Source: Rhizopus arrhizus (lineage: Eukaryota; Mucoromycota; Mucoromycetes; Mucorales; Rhizopodaceae). Taken from it: a stretch of DNA of 64,000 nt. The DNA is taken from NCBI GenBank assembly GCA_024220505.1, contig JAKZZE010000007.1, positions 620,001 through 684,000 of the forward strand, given 5' to 3'. Each line of letters opens with the position of its first letter. The stretch's first letter is position 1. The notes below the pieces were generated by a model. That model was not told the DNA's origin and did not search any database. It was given only the letters and a program-made list of their open reading frames with translations. Shown piece by piece: positions 1 through 10,448 of the stretch. Both the position numbers and the translations under genes were made by a program.

Positions 1-480
1 TGTATCCATCATTCATAACTCGATATGAAAACAGTATTAATAAGCTACATGTAAAATATATCCAATAGATAGGCTACAGGTTAATTCGGATAATCTTCAT
101 TAAGGATAAGATGCTGCGTAATTGCACGGTTAAATTATATTAAATCCAGGAACTAAATCACAGTCAATCGCAGTCAATCATATACGAGTATTCTATGGAT
201 AAATGCTTATGATGACAAAGATAACAATGGAAGAACACGTAACCATTATCTATTTGTCATCAGTTATATCATACTCATTAATTATTAATCCATGACATGA
301 AATATTATCCGTGTATGAAAAGTATAAATAGAGTATCATTTTCTTATTAAATAAAGCAATCTCTTTATCGAGTCTCGTCCTCTCTTGTTCCTTTCTATTC
401 TTGGATAAATCACTTTTATACATAATTGAAAATAAACTAAATTTACAAATGATATCAAACATAACACAATTGAAGGAAAT
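1..480 (+). repeat. LTR-like fragment, truncated by window edge
   Basis: No gene is seen. A TATAAATA box near 323-330 is followed about 20 bases later by an AATAAAG-type signal. This is the arrangement found in every well-delimited LTR of this window (for example 2142-2720, 36105-36500 and 37498-37830). The phrase 'atccaggaac' near 146 also occurs in the 36105-36500 LTR on its minus strand. Neither a terminus nor a target duplication can be fixed, so this is only an LTR-like relic. Confidence 0.3.
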
Positions 481-599
481 GATGTAAATGGGAATGAGTG
501 AATATAAACTAAACTTTGTGGCATAAGGAGAGTTAGAACAGTATAAACTATTTTAGCGTCAAACATGTCAGGGAAATACTAGAATAAAAATGGTAAATG

Positions 600-860
600 A
601 AAGGGAAGAAATTTAAGCTTTGAGCAATGATCAATGCTGTTGAAGCTCCGCCGAGACAACACCGAAATCGAACCCAGATTTCTTACACCCGTCATCGACT
701 CGCTACCGACCCCCCAGGTCACCAACAGACATCTTTTATTTTCTCGAATTTCTTTCTCATTGACTTTACTCATTCCATTCGGCCATGACCAAGTTGAGCT
801 AGACCCAAAAAGAAGACAACCAAAAGCTTCACCTCTTTAAGGCGAGTATTACTGCACCAA
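600..860 (-). repeat. Diverged copy of the repeat found in the 10449-11359 spacer
   Basis: On the minus strand this segment shares blocks, in the same order, with the spacer repeat near 10985-11200: GGGTCT, CATGGCGAATG-like, CGGTAGC and GCGGAGCTTC. It includes a polymerase III B-box-like string (GGTTCGATTTC, minus strand, about 664-674), but no complete tRNA fold can be drawn. Short ORFs here are not supported as genes. It could be a fragment of the leader of the non-LTR element family seen at 59260. Confidence 0.35.
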
Positions 861-1439
861 AAAGGAACTAGTTTAGTAATCCAGAACCTCTTTAAAAAGA
901 ACTAAAAATTTCGCCACACAAATTGAATTTATTATCTCATATTTCCGGGTACTGTCAAAAGTGAAATTGCACGGTAGAACTAATAACCAAAAATGAAGGA
1001 GCTTGCGGGAGTCTTTGATTTACTAGTAGAAACGATATACAGTAGGTGGAAAAATGGTCCGGATGTTTTTAAATTATTCACAAATATCGTTATAGCTTTA
1101 CCAAATCTCAGTCAAATTGAACAAAGCAAACATTATTTTGAAGAGAAAGCATTACTTTATGTTTAGTAAAATTTTGATATGTCACACAAAAGTTCAAAGG
1201 GAGCTACAAAAGATCAAATATTTCAGCAACATCCGGACCATTTTTCAGGGTGCCCTATAGAATTTTAATTATCCAGATTGTTCAATGCTGCTGACTCAGA
1301 AGCCGTCACTTTTGTCTCAGATGATTAATAATACACTAAATTCGTATTAATAATCAAAAAAAAATATAAATATCTACTTTTTTTTGCTGATTTAGCACGT
1401 CTTCTTCTTCTTTCGTTATTATTGCTGTTTTATACAAAT

Positions 1440-1830
1440 ATGGTTCACTCTTTGCCTTTGGATGCACAAGATAACACCCAGTCTTTACTCAAATCTGGTC
1501 ATTCTTACCCATCCATCATAAAACGAGTGCCTGGAGTCAAGAAAAGCACCATCAGCGACTATAAGCGAAGGTGGTTTCCTAACATGGAGCCCCTTAAATC
1601 AGGCCGTAAGTCCGAAATTACTGCTACAACCAAGTCCTACATCAGACGGTCAGTCATAACTGGTAAATTAAAGACGGGGAAGGGTGTACAACGATATTTA
1701 TGTGATGTTGGATGCGCAATTGGCTACTCTGCTTGCTTAAAACTTTTAAAATCGATGGGATTCCTGGCCCGTGTTTAGGAAAGGGGAGTTTTAGGCAAAT
1801 ATAATATAGCAATCAAAGATAAAGAAATAC
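1440..1830 (+). pseudogene. Tc1-like transposase, N-terminal fragment
   Basis: Reading from the ATG at 1440 gives a helix-turn-helix DNA-binding region followed by the 'GRKSEIT' and 'SMGFLARV' motifs that mark the linker before the catalytic domain in Tc1 transposases. A TAG stop follows at about 1776-1778. The same frame continues with recognisable similarity (LGKYNIAIK) until the LTR begins at 1831. No catalytic DDE region is present on this side. It matches the N-terminus of the alpha/beta family (9216) in layout but is a separate, diverged family. Confidence 0.75.
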
Positions 1831-2141
1831 TGTTAGAACTTGGTATCTCTTTATTAAGTTAAGATAACTATGATTAGATAAAAAAAAATTCTACATGTAA
1901 AAAATGAGAGTATTTATAGACATGATACGGATAAAGAATTAGGACAGATTTATAATCAACTTGACAGAATAGATGATTACGATTTCTAATTATTAGTTTA
2001 GCCTGTTCCTAGCTTGTATTGTCAATTATGCTATTGGGATGGTTTCAGATATAACTATTTAAGGAGACGGTACGGATGAATATAAAGACTTTTAGTTCCG
2101 TGATTGGATATCATTGTTAACAATAATATCTCAGTCAGGAT
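1831..2141 (-). repeat. Solo LTR zeta, distal part (split by Gypsy-1)
   Basis: With 8139-8422 this forms one LTR of about 590 bp that ends TGTTA...TAACA. On the minus strand it has TATAAATA (about 1908-1915) followed by an AATAAAG signal, giving a minus orientation. The candidate target duplication is imperfect (AATAC at 1826-1830, AGTGC at 8423-8427). The 5' end of the same LTR family recurs at 46106. Confidence 0.6.
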
Positions 2142-2720
2142 TGTTATGTTCTGGTAAAGTAATTAAGGTAGCGATAAAAACCAAAGAATACTTTTTGAGA
2201 CTGAACTTTATTTAAGACAATCTTAATTGTTAAAAAGAAATCATTACAAAGTCTACTATTTATATTCTTCTATCAGTCGGCGGGTAAATGAGTAGTCATG
2301 AGCGTAGATCCAATAAATGACATGTTTGATTGAAGAATGATCACTGAATCGATTATGAAAATTTTTAATTCGTTGTTTTTATAGATCTTATTGTTCTTTA
2401 ACTGATCTGGGATAATTGTCCCGTCTTCATTGAGAGGAAAGATATATTTATATGAAATGCCTCCAGTCAGATCAAAGTTGACTAGGTACCTGATCCATTA
2501 TTATTCATTTACAGAAATGATGAATAGTAAAGGTCATGACTTATTTATTGTTCATGTTTACTTTATAGAATAAATCTATTTGTGATAGTTTTATATAAAA
2601 AAGAAGAAGAATATATTTTATTTGATAAAGATTTAAATTATTATCTTTTATCAATTTTAATATACTTCTTTTAGTTGTGATTATTCAATGTCCGTTATGA
2701 TCAGACGCTGTTCTACAACA
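2142..2720 (-). repeat. Gypsy-1 3' LTR
   Basis: The 579-bp LTR looks identical to 7560-8138. On the minus strand it carries TATAAATAG followed about 45-50 bases later by AATAAAG, which marks the likely core promoter and polyadenylation region. Confidence 0.95.
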
Positions 2721-2735
2721 TAATCCCCTCCCAGG
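2721..2735 (-). other. Gypsy-1 polypurine tract
   Basis: On the minus strand the sequence CCTGGGAGGGGATTA abuts the 3' LTR. This is the expected position and composition for the plus-strand primer of an LTR retrotransposon. Confidence 0.7.
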
Positions 2736-2740
2736 TATAA

Positions 2741-5700
2741 CTAATACCGTCTAGATCTTTTAGAATTTATATTGCCACTTAATTTATTACTACTTGTTGT
2801 AGAAGAGTGGCTATTTTCATTAAGATCTGTTCTGGTCTTTCGTTTGCCTGTATGAGAAGTATTTATTAACTTCACGTTATTAGATCTTCCTTTATTATTT
2901 TGAAGGTCATATTTATATTTAATATCTTCAGGAACTATACCAACTCTTTGCCAATATTCTGTAATGAATTTAGGATCGGTAAAGTTAGAGGCAGGCTCCC
3001 AGGTATCATCGCTCTTATCATAGCCTTTCCATCTGCACTTATAAAGATATTTCCCTTTAAGCTTTTTATGTGCTAAAATGGCTTCTACCTGATAGAATTT
3101 ATTTGTTGATATAACTTCATCTTGTGAGATGAGTTTTAACGCAGAAGGTGGGTAGTTTTTAGATAACAATTCACCCATTTCATCTTCTAGTACATACGAT
3201 CCTCCTTGAGTAATTCTTTTTACTTTATAAGGTCCTTCATAGTTAGGATCTAACTTGTTGGTTTTAATATTTACTTTTACCATTACATAGCTATTTTCAG
3301 GGATCGTAATTAGTTTATGTGACGCATCAAACTTTTCCTTCTGATTGTTTGTTATTATTTTTGTACGTTCATATATGGCAGGGAACACAATCTCCGTCAT
3401 TCTTTTTATATTGAGAAGGAGTTGTTTATTTATTTCTTCTTTAGTTGCCTTATTTTTTTCTTTGCTAAAATCTTCAAAGTCATTCATGTTACGACCGTAC
3501 ATTAAAGTGAAGGGTGGCGTCTTAGTACGTTCATTGTGTTTACCATTCAAGTAGAGTTGTGTAGAAGGAACATATAAATCCCAGTCTGCTTTAGCACCCT
3601 CGATTTGTTTCTTTATTGCATTTACAGCTGTTTGTACCCAACGTTCACTTACTCCATTAGCTCTGGGATGATAACTAGATATGAGTCTATGGTCATAACC
3701 AGCATTTTCAGCAAGTAATTGCATAAGCTCATTTACAAATTCACCACCATTATCAGATTGGATTACACGTGGAAAACCATAATGCGAGAAGACATCGATT
3801 AAAGCTTTTACAATCGTCATAGATTGCTTATCAGGCAAGGGTTTCAATACACAGTAACGTGTAGCAATGTCAACCATAATCAATAAGTAATTGTTGCCAT
3901 TCAAGGAAGTTTTCATGGGACCAGCTAAGTCAATGCCCCAACTATCTCCAGGTAATGTGGCTGTAATGGGTCTTAAAGGATTATAACCCTTTTTGATTAT
4001 GTTAAATTGTTGACATGGAATACAACTCTTAACAAGTTCTACGGCTTCATTTTTCAGATTGGACCAGTAGATACCTTTACGTTTTAAAGCATGGTAAATT
4101 GCATCAGAACCAAAGTGTCCTTTAATGTGCTCACGTAGAAGAAGTAGTTTACGTTCTTCTGGATCCGGAGGCGTCATGTATTCACCTTTGTCTTCACTGG
4201 GTAGTTTTACTGCTGCTCTATTCAATAGATGAAGCTTATCCCCTCCCAGTTCATTGACAGGATCTTCAATTTCATATAGACGAGAAAGTGTGTCAGGGAG
4301 AATATTATCTACACCTGGTAAATGAACGACTTTAAAATCATATTGGAGCAGTGTATCGAACCAATTTATGAGCATAGCGTTAGCAATCTTTTGCGTGTGA
4401 AGATAAGTGAGTGCCTTATGATCTGTATACAGGGTAAATTTGTTTCCCCATAAATACTTATGGAACCTCTTCAGAGCATATACAACTGCTAATAATTCTC
4501 GCTTAGTAGCTGAATAGTTACGTTCACTTTTAGATAAAGTTTTAGCTATCATAGAAATGTAGTGTACTTTCCCATTTATCTTTTGATACAGAATTACACC
4601 TATACCAACGTTAGAGGCATCGGTAGCGACATAGAAAGTTTGATTCAAATCAGGGTATGAAAGAATTACATTTTCTAACAATACTTTCTTTAAGTTGTCA
4701 AAACATTGTTGGTGTTTATCATTCCATAATTTAATTAATGATTTTTCATTTCTTAAGGCATCCAATGGAGCTAACAGTGAAGATGCTTTAGGAATATGAG
4801 GACGGAAATAATTTATGAGTCCACAGTATCTCATTATATCCTTTCCAGTCTTGGGGACAGGAAATTCTTGCACATTAGCAACTTTACGAAGGTCAAGAGA
4901 AACACCTTTAGGAGATATTCTGAAACCAAGTAAATTAATTTTGCTTTGAAAAAATGTACATTTATCAGGATTTAACTTGAGATTTACTTTAGTAAGTTTA
5001 TCAATTACTTGTTTTAAGTGTTGCTTATGCTCTTCAATGGAAGTAGATGCTACAACTATGTCATCAACAAAACATTTAGCAAAGGACATGTTTTCTAATG
5101 CGATGCTCATAGTTCTCTGCATTACACTGGATACATGCTTTAGACCAAAAGGTGTACCAACAGGTATATACTGTACAGAGTTCCAAGAGAAAGCTAATTT
5201 ATGTGCATGCTCTTCATTCATTTTTAAAGAGTTAAAAGCAGATTTAAGATCCAAAGTGGAATATACAGTTGCTCCTTTCAATTCTTCAAATAGCTCAGAA
5301 ATTTTAGGCAAGGGCATTCTGTCAATTGACTTTAGAAGAGCATTAACATGTCTGGGATCATGGCACACACGGTAACCAGTTACTTCACCCTTAGCATTGG
5401 TCTTCTTTACTACAGTCAAAGCTGAGTTCCACTCGGTATTAGCAGGAGCTCTCTTGATTACACCATTCTCCAGCCATTCATCTATCTGATCTTGTACTAT
5501 CTTATGATATGCTAAAGGCACAGGATAGGGACGTCGATAAGATGTGACACCTTCAGGAGTTTCAATCGAGACAACAGATTCCGGTATAGTACAAAAGGAA
5601 CCTTTAGGTATTGCTTGATTTGATTGAATTAATGGTTTAATATAGTTTAATGCTTGTTGATATTCATTAGATGAACCAGCGGGGCAGTTCTCTAATTCAG

Positions 5701-7525
5701 TCATCTCATCATCAACTTTATTCAAGAGTTCACTAAAGTCATTGAATTTATGTTCAGGTACTTTGGAATTGTCTAAAGATACTTTACTATCATCCCATTT
5801 GTAAGGAAGACCAGTAAGACCAATACCAAGTTTACTCATAAAATCAGTACCAATACTCATATCATGATCATTTGTTAAATTCATTACTTCAAAGGTATGA
5901 TTAAAGGATTTTCCATTACACTTAATGTTTACTTCAGTTAAACCAATTCTCTTAATAGTAGAGTTACAGTCAGCTAACTTTATGACATTATTATTTTTAG
6001 GAGGAATAATTAAAAAATTATTTTGGAAACAAAATTTTTTATTTACAGAAGAAAAATTTGCTCCAGTATCCAAGATCGTGATGGCTTTTCTATTGTTTGC
6101 AAGTATAGGAAAAGTTATAGAATTATCATTAGTACTTTTAAAGTCTCGAGTAACTATTAATTCTTTTTCTTTTTTAGACTTACAGTCAAGTGCCATACGG
6201 TTGAGAGGGCTGTTTATTTCACAATCATCCTCTTCATCGGATACATTTTGGTTTACAGTTCTTACGGCCATTCGGTTTATCTGTGCATTATCTTTATTGT
6301 TGCTATTACTATTTTTAGCAACTAGATATTCATTGCACTTATGACCTTGGAACCATTCTTTGCGGCAGTAAGTGCATGGCTTGGTTTTAGATTTTCCCTT
6401 ATTTGCCATGGGTGTCTTATACTTGTTGGTCAATACTTTACTAGTTCCAAAAGGAGCTTTACTAGTATTGCCAGCATGACGAGGTATACGTTCATCATCG
6501 TTCATAGGACGAGCACGTTTATGGGGAGTCTTGGCAGCAAAAGCAGAATCTTCACCAGAGGCAAGTACCAAGTCGATAATTTGGGTAATCGAACTAGGTA
6601 AACGAGAACCAAAGTGAGAGGATATCGCTAATTGCGCGACAGACTTGACGGATGCTTTTAACGAAGCAAAGTAAGTGACAGCAAGAAGAGTACTGTCTTC
6701 CATACCAGCTTCACGACGCATCTTCTGAAAGCGGTTTGAATATTCCCGGTTGCTTTCGTAAGTGCCTTGACACATGGAACCAACTTCAACCATCAATAAG
6801 AACTTGCGGTAAGGGGTGTCGAAGTGATCCAAGATCATAGGGCGGACTTGCTTCCAAGAAAAACTTTTTTCTAGCAGCGCTTCCCTACACCAAGAGACTT
6901 GTTCGGGATTCATACACAAAGGTAACAACCGTTCCCAATTGGAGTTCAAGGCTTGACCATGAGCACGCAAGACAGTTTCAAAAGTGTTACAAAAATCGTA
7001 AGCACTGTCATAGCACTCAGCCTTTTTCCTCCAAATAGCATCACCTTTTAATTGCAACGTAGGCAGGTCATTTGGTACAACCAAACGAAGAGAATGATTA
7101 CTTGGACCATCACTTGGGGTCTTCACCTCTTCAAACATAGCAGTGAAGGACTTGAGAGCCTCCTTTGCTCTGTTCACCTTTTCTTCGCAATCCTTAAATT
7201 TCTGATGGGCAGTAAGAGCAGCAGCAGGATCAGAATCATCTTCATTTAAGACCATATACTCCATAAAGTGGATCTTGGCTTGATTCTTCCAATTTTCAAT
7301 GATACGCAGCTTGCGACTTACAATGTCACCAGTGGAGTCCATTACTTTAGGAGCAGGTGCAGCAGTATCCGTATCCATAGGAGTGGGTTCAGAAGCATAC
7401 TTGCTTGCCATACTTCCTTGAGGTTCAGACATGGAAGAAGAAAGGTCAGAGATCATAGAAATTTGACTTTCAGGGGTGCTTGTTACAATGGGATCAACCA
7501 TAGGAGTTTCTTGAGTAGTAGACAT
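2741..7525 (-). CDS. gag-pol: Gypsy-1 Gag-Pol polyprotein with chromodomain
   Basis: A 1594-residue single-frame polyprotein. In order: a Gag capsid-like region (about 120-340); a Cys/His knuckle CTYC...HKC near 385; an aspartic protease with DTGA near 483; reverse transcriptase with FVDD near 822; RNase H with YVATDAS near 967; an integrase HHCC zinc region near 1120-1160; the catalytic core with Asp in WGIDLAG (~1198), Asp in SDNGG (~1257) and Glu in SERW (~1295); and a C-terminal chromodomain (YKCRWKGY...DTWEP, about 1478-1522). Chromodomains in such integrases are known to direct insertion to particular chromatin. There is no frameshift between gag and pol. The start lies only 34 bases from the 5' LTR. 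All key residues I looked for are present, so the element may be active. Confidence 0.95.
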   Translation of the reverse strand: MSTTQETPMVDPIVTSTPESQISMISDLSSSMSEPQGSMASKYASEPTPMDTDTAAPAPKVMDSTGDIVSRKLRIIENWKNQAKIHFMEYMVLNEDDSDPAAALTAHQKFKDCEEKVNRAKEALKSFTAMFEEVKTPSDGPSNHSLRLVVPNDLPTLQLKGDAIWRKKAECYDSAYDFCNTFETVLRAHGQALNSNWERLLPLCMNPEQVSWCREALLEKSFSWKQVRPMILDHFDTPYRKFLLMVEVGSMCQGTYESNREYSNRFQKMRREAGMEDSTLLAVTYFASLKASVKSVAQLAISSHFGSRLPSSITQIIDLVLASGEDSAFAAKTPHKRARPMNDDERIPRHAGNTSKAPFGTSKVLTNKYKTPMANKGKSKTKPCTYCRKEWFQGHKCNEYLVAKNSNSNNKDNAQINRMAVRTVNQNVSDEEDDCEINSPLNRMALDCKSKKEKELIVTRDFKSTNDNSITFPILANNRKAITILDTGANFSSVNKKFCFQNNFLIIPPKNNNVIKLADCNSTIKRIGLTEVNIKCNGKSFNHTFEVMNLTNDHDMSIGTDFMSKLGIGLTGLPYKWDDSKVSLDNSKVPEHKFNDFSELLNKVDDEMTELENCPAGSSNEYQQALNYIKPLIQSNQAIPKGSFCTIPESVVSIETPEGVTSYRRPYPVPLAYHKIVQDQIDEWLENGVIKRAPANTEWNSALTVVKKTNAKGEVTGYRVCHDPRHVNALLKSIDRMPLPKISELFEELKGATVYSTLDLKSAFNSLKMNEEHAHKLAFSWNSVQYIPVGTPFGLKHVSSVMQRTMSIALENMSFAKCFVDDIVVASTSIEEHKQHLKQVIDKLTKVNLKLNPDKCTFFQSKINLLGFRISPKGVSLDLRKVANVQEFPVPKTGKDIMRYCGLINYFRPHIPKASSLLAPLDALRNEKSLIKLWNDKHQQCFDNLKKVLLENVILSYPDLNQTFYVATDASNVGIGVILYQKINGKVHYISMIAKTLSKSERNYSATKRELLAVVYALKRFHKYLWGNKFTLYTDHKALTYLHTQKIANAMLINWFDTLLQYDFKVVHLPGVDNILPDTLSRLYEIEDPVNELGGDKLHLLNRAAVKLPSEDKGEYMTPPDPEERKLLLLREHIKGHFGSDAIYHALKRKGIYWSNLKNEAVELVKSCIPCQQFNIIKKGYNPLRPITATLPGDSWGIDLAGPMKTSLNGNNYLLIMVDIATRYCVLKPLPDKQSMTIVKALIDVFSHYGFPRVIQSDNGGEFVNELMQLLAENAGYDHRLISSYHPRANGVSERWVQTAVNAIKKQIEGAKADWDLYVPSTQLYLNGKHNERTKTPPFTLMYGRNMNDFEDFSKEKNKATKEEINKQLLLNIKRMTEIVFPAIYERTKIITNNQKEKFDASHKLITIPENSYVMVKVNIKTNKLDPNYEGPYKVKRITQGGSYVLEDEMGELLSKNYPPSALKLISQDEVISTNKFYQVEAILAHKKLKGKYLYKCRWKGYDKSDDTWEPASNFTDPKFITEYWQRVGIVPEDIKYKYDLQNNKGRSNNVKLINTSHTGKRKTRTDLNENSHSSTTSSNKLSGNINSKRSRRY

Positions 7526-7559
7526 ATTGCGATAAAGTTTTGGAATTCAAAAAGTAAAA

Positions 7560-8138
7560 TGTTATGTTCTGGTAAAGTAATTAAGGTAGCGATAAAAACC
7601 AAAGAATACTTTTTGAGACTGAACTTTATTTAAGACAATCTTAATTGTTAAAAAGAAATCATTACAAAGTCTACTATTTATATTCTTCTATCAGTCGGCG
7701 GGTAAATGAGTAGTCATGAGCGTAGATCCAATAAATGACATGTTTGATTGAAGAATGATCACTGAATCGATTATGAAAATTTTTAATTCGTTGTTTTTAT
7801 AGATCTTATTGTTCTTTAACTGATCTGGGATAATTGTCCCGTCTTCATTGAGAGGAAAGATATATTTATATGAAATGCCTCCAGTCAGATCAAAGTTGAC
7901 TAGGTACCTGATCCATTATTATTCATTTACAGAAATGATGAATAGTAAAGGTCATGACTTATTTATTGTTCATGTTTACTTTATAGAATAAATCTATTTG
8001 TGATAGTTTTATATAAAAAAGAAGAAGAATATATTTTATTTGATAAAGATTTAAATTATTATCTTTTATCAATTTTAATATACTTCTTTTAGTTGTGATT
8101 ATTCAATGTCCGTTATGATCAGACGCTGTTCTACAACA
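7560..8138 (-). repeat. Gypsy-1 5' LTR
   Basis: The 579-bp copy of 2142-2720 is followed on the right by the target duplication AGGAT. The 34-bp leader between this LTR and the gag ATG (7526-7559) has no TGG-type tRNA primer-binding site. It contains a GAATTC flanked by T and A runs. Confidence 0.95.
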
Positions 8139-8422
8139 AGGATAAATGTTTTCATGACTAATGATGATCCGGTAAGTAATCGTCATTCCTTATTCAACAT
8201 GCTCATATTATCAATAAACTATATTACAACCATGTCATCTTATTTGACTATGTGAAGCTAATATGAATAAAGCTTAATATAAAAATCTAATCAAAGTATT
8301 TTATTGATCTGTGTTGGGAATAATGTTATAAATGATTCCAAGTTATGTCAATATATTATTCAGGATCATATCTGATTCCTTTTACTAAAATAAAGTGACT
8401 ATAATCTTATGTATCCTTAACA
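8139..8422 (-). repeat. Solo LTR zeta, proximal part
   Basis: This holds the 5' part (minus strand) of the LTR whose other part is 1831-2141. The minus-strand terminus TGTTAAGGATACATAAG at 8406-8422 recurs at 46106. It abuts the C-terminal Tc1 transposase fragment at 8423. Confidence 0.6.
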
Positions 8423-8584
8423 AGTGCGTATGAAACCAGAGCTAAAGGCGTACATGAACTATGGGATCGAATCGAAGAACAATGGGCGAGATTTACAAAA
8501 GATGATTGTAGAAATTATATAGACAGTATGCCAGATAGAACCAAAGCTATTATTCAAGCAAAAGGGGGATATACGGACTACTAA
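8423..8584 (+). pseudogene. Tc1-like transposase, C-terminal fragment of element 1
   Basis: An open stretch of about 53 codons ending TAA at 8582-8584 contains HELWDRIEEQW, YIDSMPDRTKAII and a final GGYTDY. This is the standard tail of Tc1 transposases after the catalytic Glu. It completes the N-terminal piece at 1440. About 180 residues, including all catalytic positions, are missing between the two pieces, so a deletion as well as insertions occurred. Confidence 0.75.
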
Positions 8585-8813
8585 CTGATATTATGGAGCA
8601 CCCTGAAAAATGGTCCGGATGTTGCTGAAATATTTGATCTTTTGTAGCTCCCTTTGAACTTTTGTGTGACATATCAAATTTCTACTAAACATAAAGTAAT
8701 GTTTTCTCTTCAAAACAATGTTTGTTTTGTTCAATTTGACTGAGATTTGGTAAAGCTATAGCGATATTTGTGAATAATTTAAAAACATCCGGACCATTTT
8801 TCCACCTACTGTA

Positions 8814-10448
8814 CAGTGGGTCAAAAAACTGCACCAACCTAACCTAATTTTTCGGAAATAAGAGCACAGGTCTGTCAGTTTTACAGCAAACATTCTGAAA
8901 CTTGAACCAAACAAATTTAATACTATTATGATTTATTGACAAAACTTTCAAAGTCAGACGCTGAGTATACACTTAAAGCGCGTCCAGAAAAAAGCGGAGG
9001 TCGGTTGGTGCAGTTTTTTGACTTTTAAAATAAAAGTGGGTTTGATATGATATGCCCGGACTGAGGCCTTTCCGGGAGATTTAAATTAGTCTGTGGAGTA
9101 TCTAGTCACACTGAGGACCTTAAAATAAGTTTTTTTTACAATTATTTCCCTTTTTTTTTCTTTCCTACTTTACCCAAACGCATCATACATCGCCAGTGTC
9201 CATCCATCATTAGAAATGCCCAAAACGCTTCCATCCGATGTTCAAAACAGTATCAAAGCACTATTAGAAGGTAACGTTGACCCTACAGTCATTGGGAAAC
9301 GAGTTGGAGTGCATAGAAATACCGTTAATAGGTATGCAAATAAGTGGATGCATAATAGAATACGTAAAAGTGGAGGTAGACCGAGCATTGTGACAGAATC
9401 AACGCGTCGATACATGAAGAGACAAGTACTCACGGGTTATTTGAAGACTGCCAAGGATGTGCAAATGAAGTTGGAGGAGCTTGGACACCTTATGTCGTAT
9501 CAATCGGCCATCAATGTTTTACATTCAGTTGAAATTTATGCTGAGATCAAAAAGAAGAAGCCATTATTGACTGAAAAGCACAAAAAGGCTCGATTGGCAT
9601 GGGCCAAAAAGCATCAATACTGGACAGTACATGATTGGCGACGTGTGATATTTTCTGATGAGACCAAAATTAACATTTGGGGCTCTGATGGTTGCAAATA
9701 TTATTGGAAAAAAATGCGATCGTTTACAGCCCCATCATATCGACGTTACTGTGAAGCATGGAGGCGGCGGTCTCATGTTATGGGGTTGTATAACCAGCGC
9801 AGGACCTGGATACGCATGTCAGGTCTATGATGGTACCATGAATTCAGAGCTATACCAAGAAATTCTTGCTACAAGTCTGAAGGACACCATGAAGTACTAT
9901 GGTCTGAATTGGAAACCATCGGTATTTCAGCACGACAATGATCGTAAACATCGATCAAAGTTCACAACGCAATGAATGAAAGATAGGGGCATAGTTTACA
10001 TTGACGATTGACCATCACAAAGTCCAGATCTTAATCCTATTGAACATGTATGGCATCATTTGAAGTTAAAGCTGAGCATGTATGATAATAGGGCGACCAG
10101 CATCCATGAACTGTAGGAAAGAGTCGAAAATGAATGGAATTCGTTTACTAAGAAACAATGCATCAAATATATGGACAATTTGCCCGACAGAATACAAGCA
10201 GTATTAGCAGAAAAGGGTGGATCCACTCGATTTTAAGAAAGTCAAAAAGCTGCACCAACCGACCTCCGCTTTTTCTGGACGCGCTTTAAGTGTATACTCA
10301 GCGTCTGACTTTGAAATTTTTGTCAATAAATTATAATAGTATTGACTTTGTTTGGTTCAAGTTTCATAATGTTTGCTATAAAACTGACAGACCTGTGCTC
10401 TTATTTCCGAAAAATTAGGTTAGGTTGGTGCAGTTTTTTGACCCACTG
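8814..10448 (+). mobile_element. Tc1-like alpha element (array copy 1)
   Basis: 1635 bp, TA-flanked (8812-8813 and 10449-10450). The TIRs are about 209 bp (8814-9022 and 10241-10448). Each starts CAGTGGGTCAAAAAACTGCA and ends internally with the same motif inverted. It is inserted at the very TA that ends Tc1-like element 1, so the two elements share one TA. Confidence 0.9.
9216..10236 (+). pseudogene. Tc1-like transposase, array copy 1 (frameshifted, three nonsense codons)
   Basis: The frame opens at ATG 9216 with a helix-turn-helix region (VIGKRVGVHRNTVNRY), then GRPS, the first catalytic Asp (FSDETKIN) and later QHDND and SPDLNPIEH (second Asp and Glu). Two bases are missing in an A-run near 9710 relative to array copy 5, shifting the frame. 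Three in-frame stops (near 9973, 10009 and 10114) fall where homologues have tryptophan (before MKDRG, in DD-W-PSQ, and in HEL-W-ERV). The product is not made as such, so the copy is non-autonomous. Confidence 0.85.

Larger units (their letters stand above)
2142..8138 (-). mobile_element. Gypsy-1: intact chromodomain Ty3/Gypsy retrotransposon
   Basis: Two 579-bp LTRs (2142-2720 and 7560-8138), which look identical by eye, start TGTTATG and end ACAACA and flank one long gag-pol frame on the minus strand. A 5-bp target duplication AGGAT is present at 2137-2141 and 8139-8143. A purine-rich tract lies directly before the 3' LTR. Identical LTRs, an open frame and an exact duplication point to a very recent insertion. 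It entered an LTR (zeta) already sitting inside Tc1-like element 1. Confidence 0.95.
1040..8811 (+). mobile_element. Tc1/mariner-like element 1, interrupted by a solo LTR and Gypsy-1
   Basis: Long terminal inverted repeats of about 213 bp (1040-1252 and 8599-8811) begin CAGTAGGTGG and are flanked by the TA duplication typical of Tc1/mariner (1038-1039 and 8812-8813). Each TIR carries an outer motif (AAAATGGTCCGGATGTT) and an inverted copy of it at its inner edge. The transposase is split into an N-terminal piece (1440-1830) and a C-terminal piece (8423-8584); the catalytic middle is missing. An LTR (1831-8422) and, inside it, a complete Gypsy element (2142-8138) lie between them. The element is dead but its termini look intact. 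Confidence 0.85.

Noticed and set aside
664..725. A tRNA gene at the window start based on the B-box-like GGTTCGATTTC
   Set aside because: No acceptor or anticodon stem can be formed at the right spacing.
49..840. Small ORFs at 250, 336, 579 and 634
   Set aside because: No motif, no splice context, and they overlap an LTR-like relic and a dispersed repeat.
1826..8427. AATAC/AGTGC as a true target duplication for LTR zeta
   Set aside because: Two of five positions differ and the target gene lost its middle part, so the duplication is not secure; the LTR ends are supported by TGTTA/TAACA instead.
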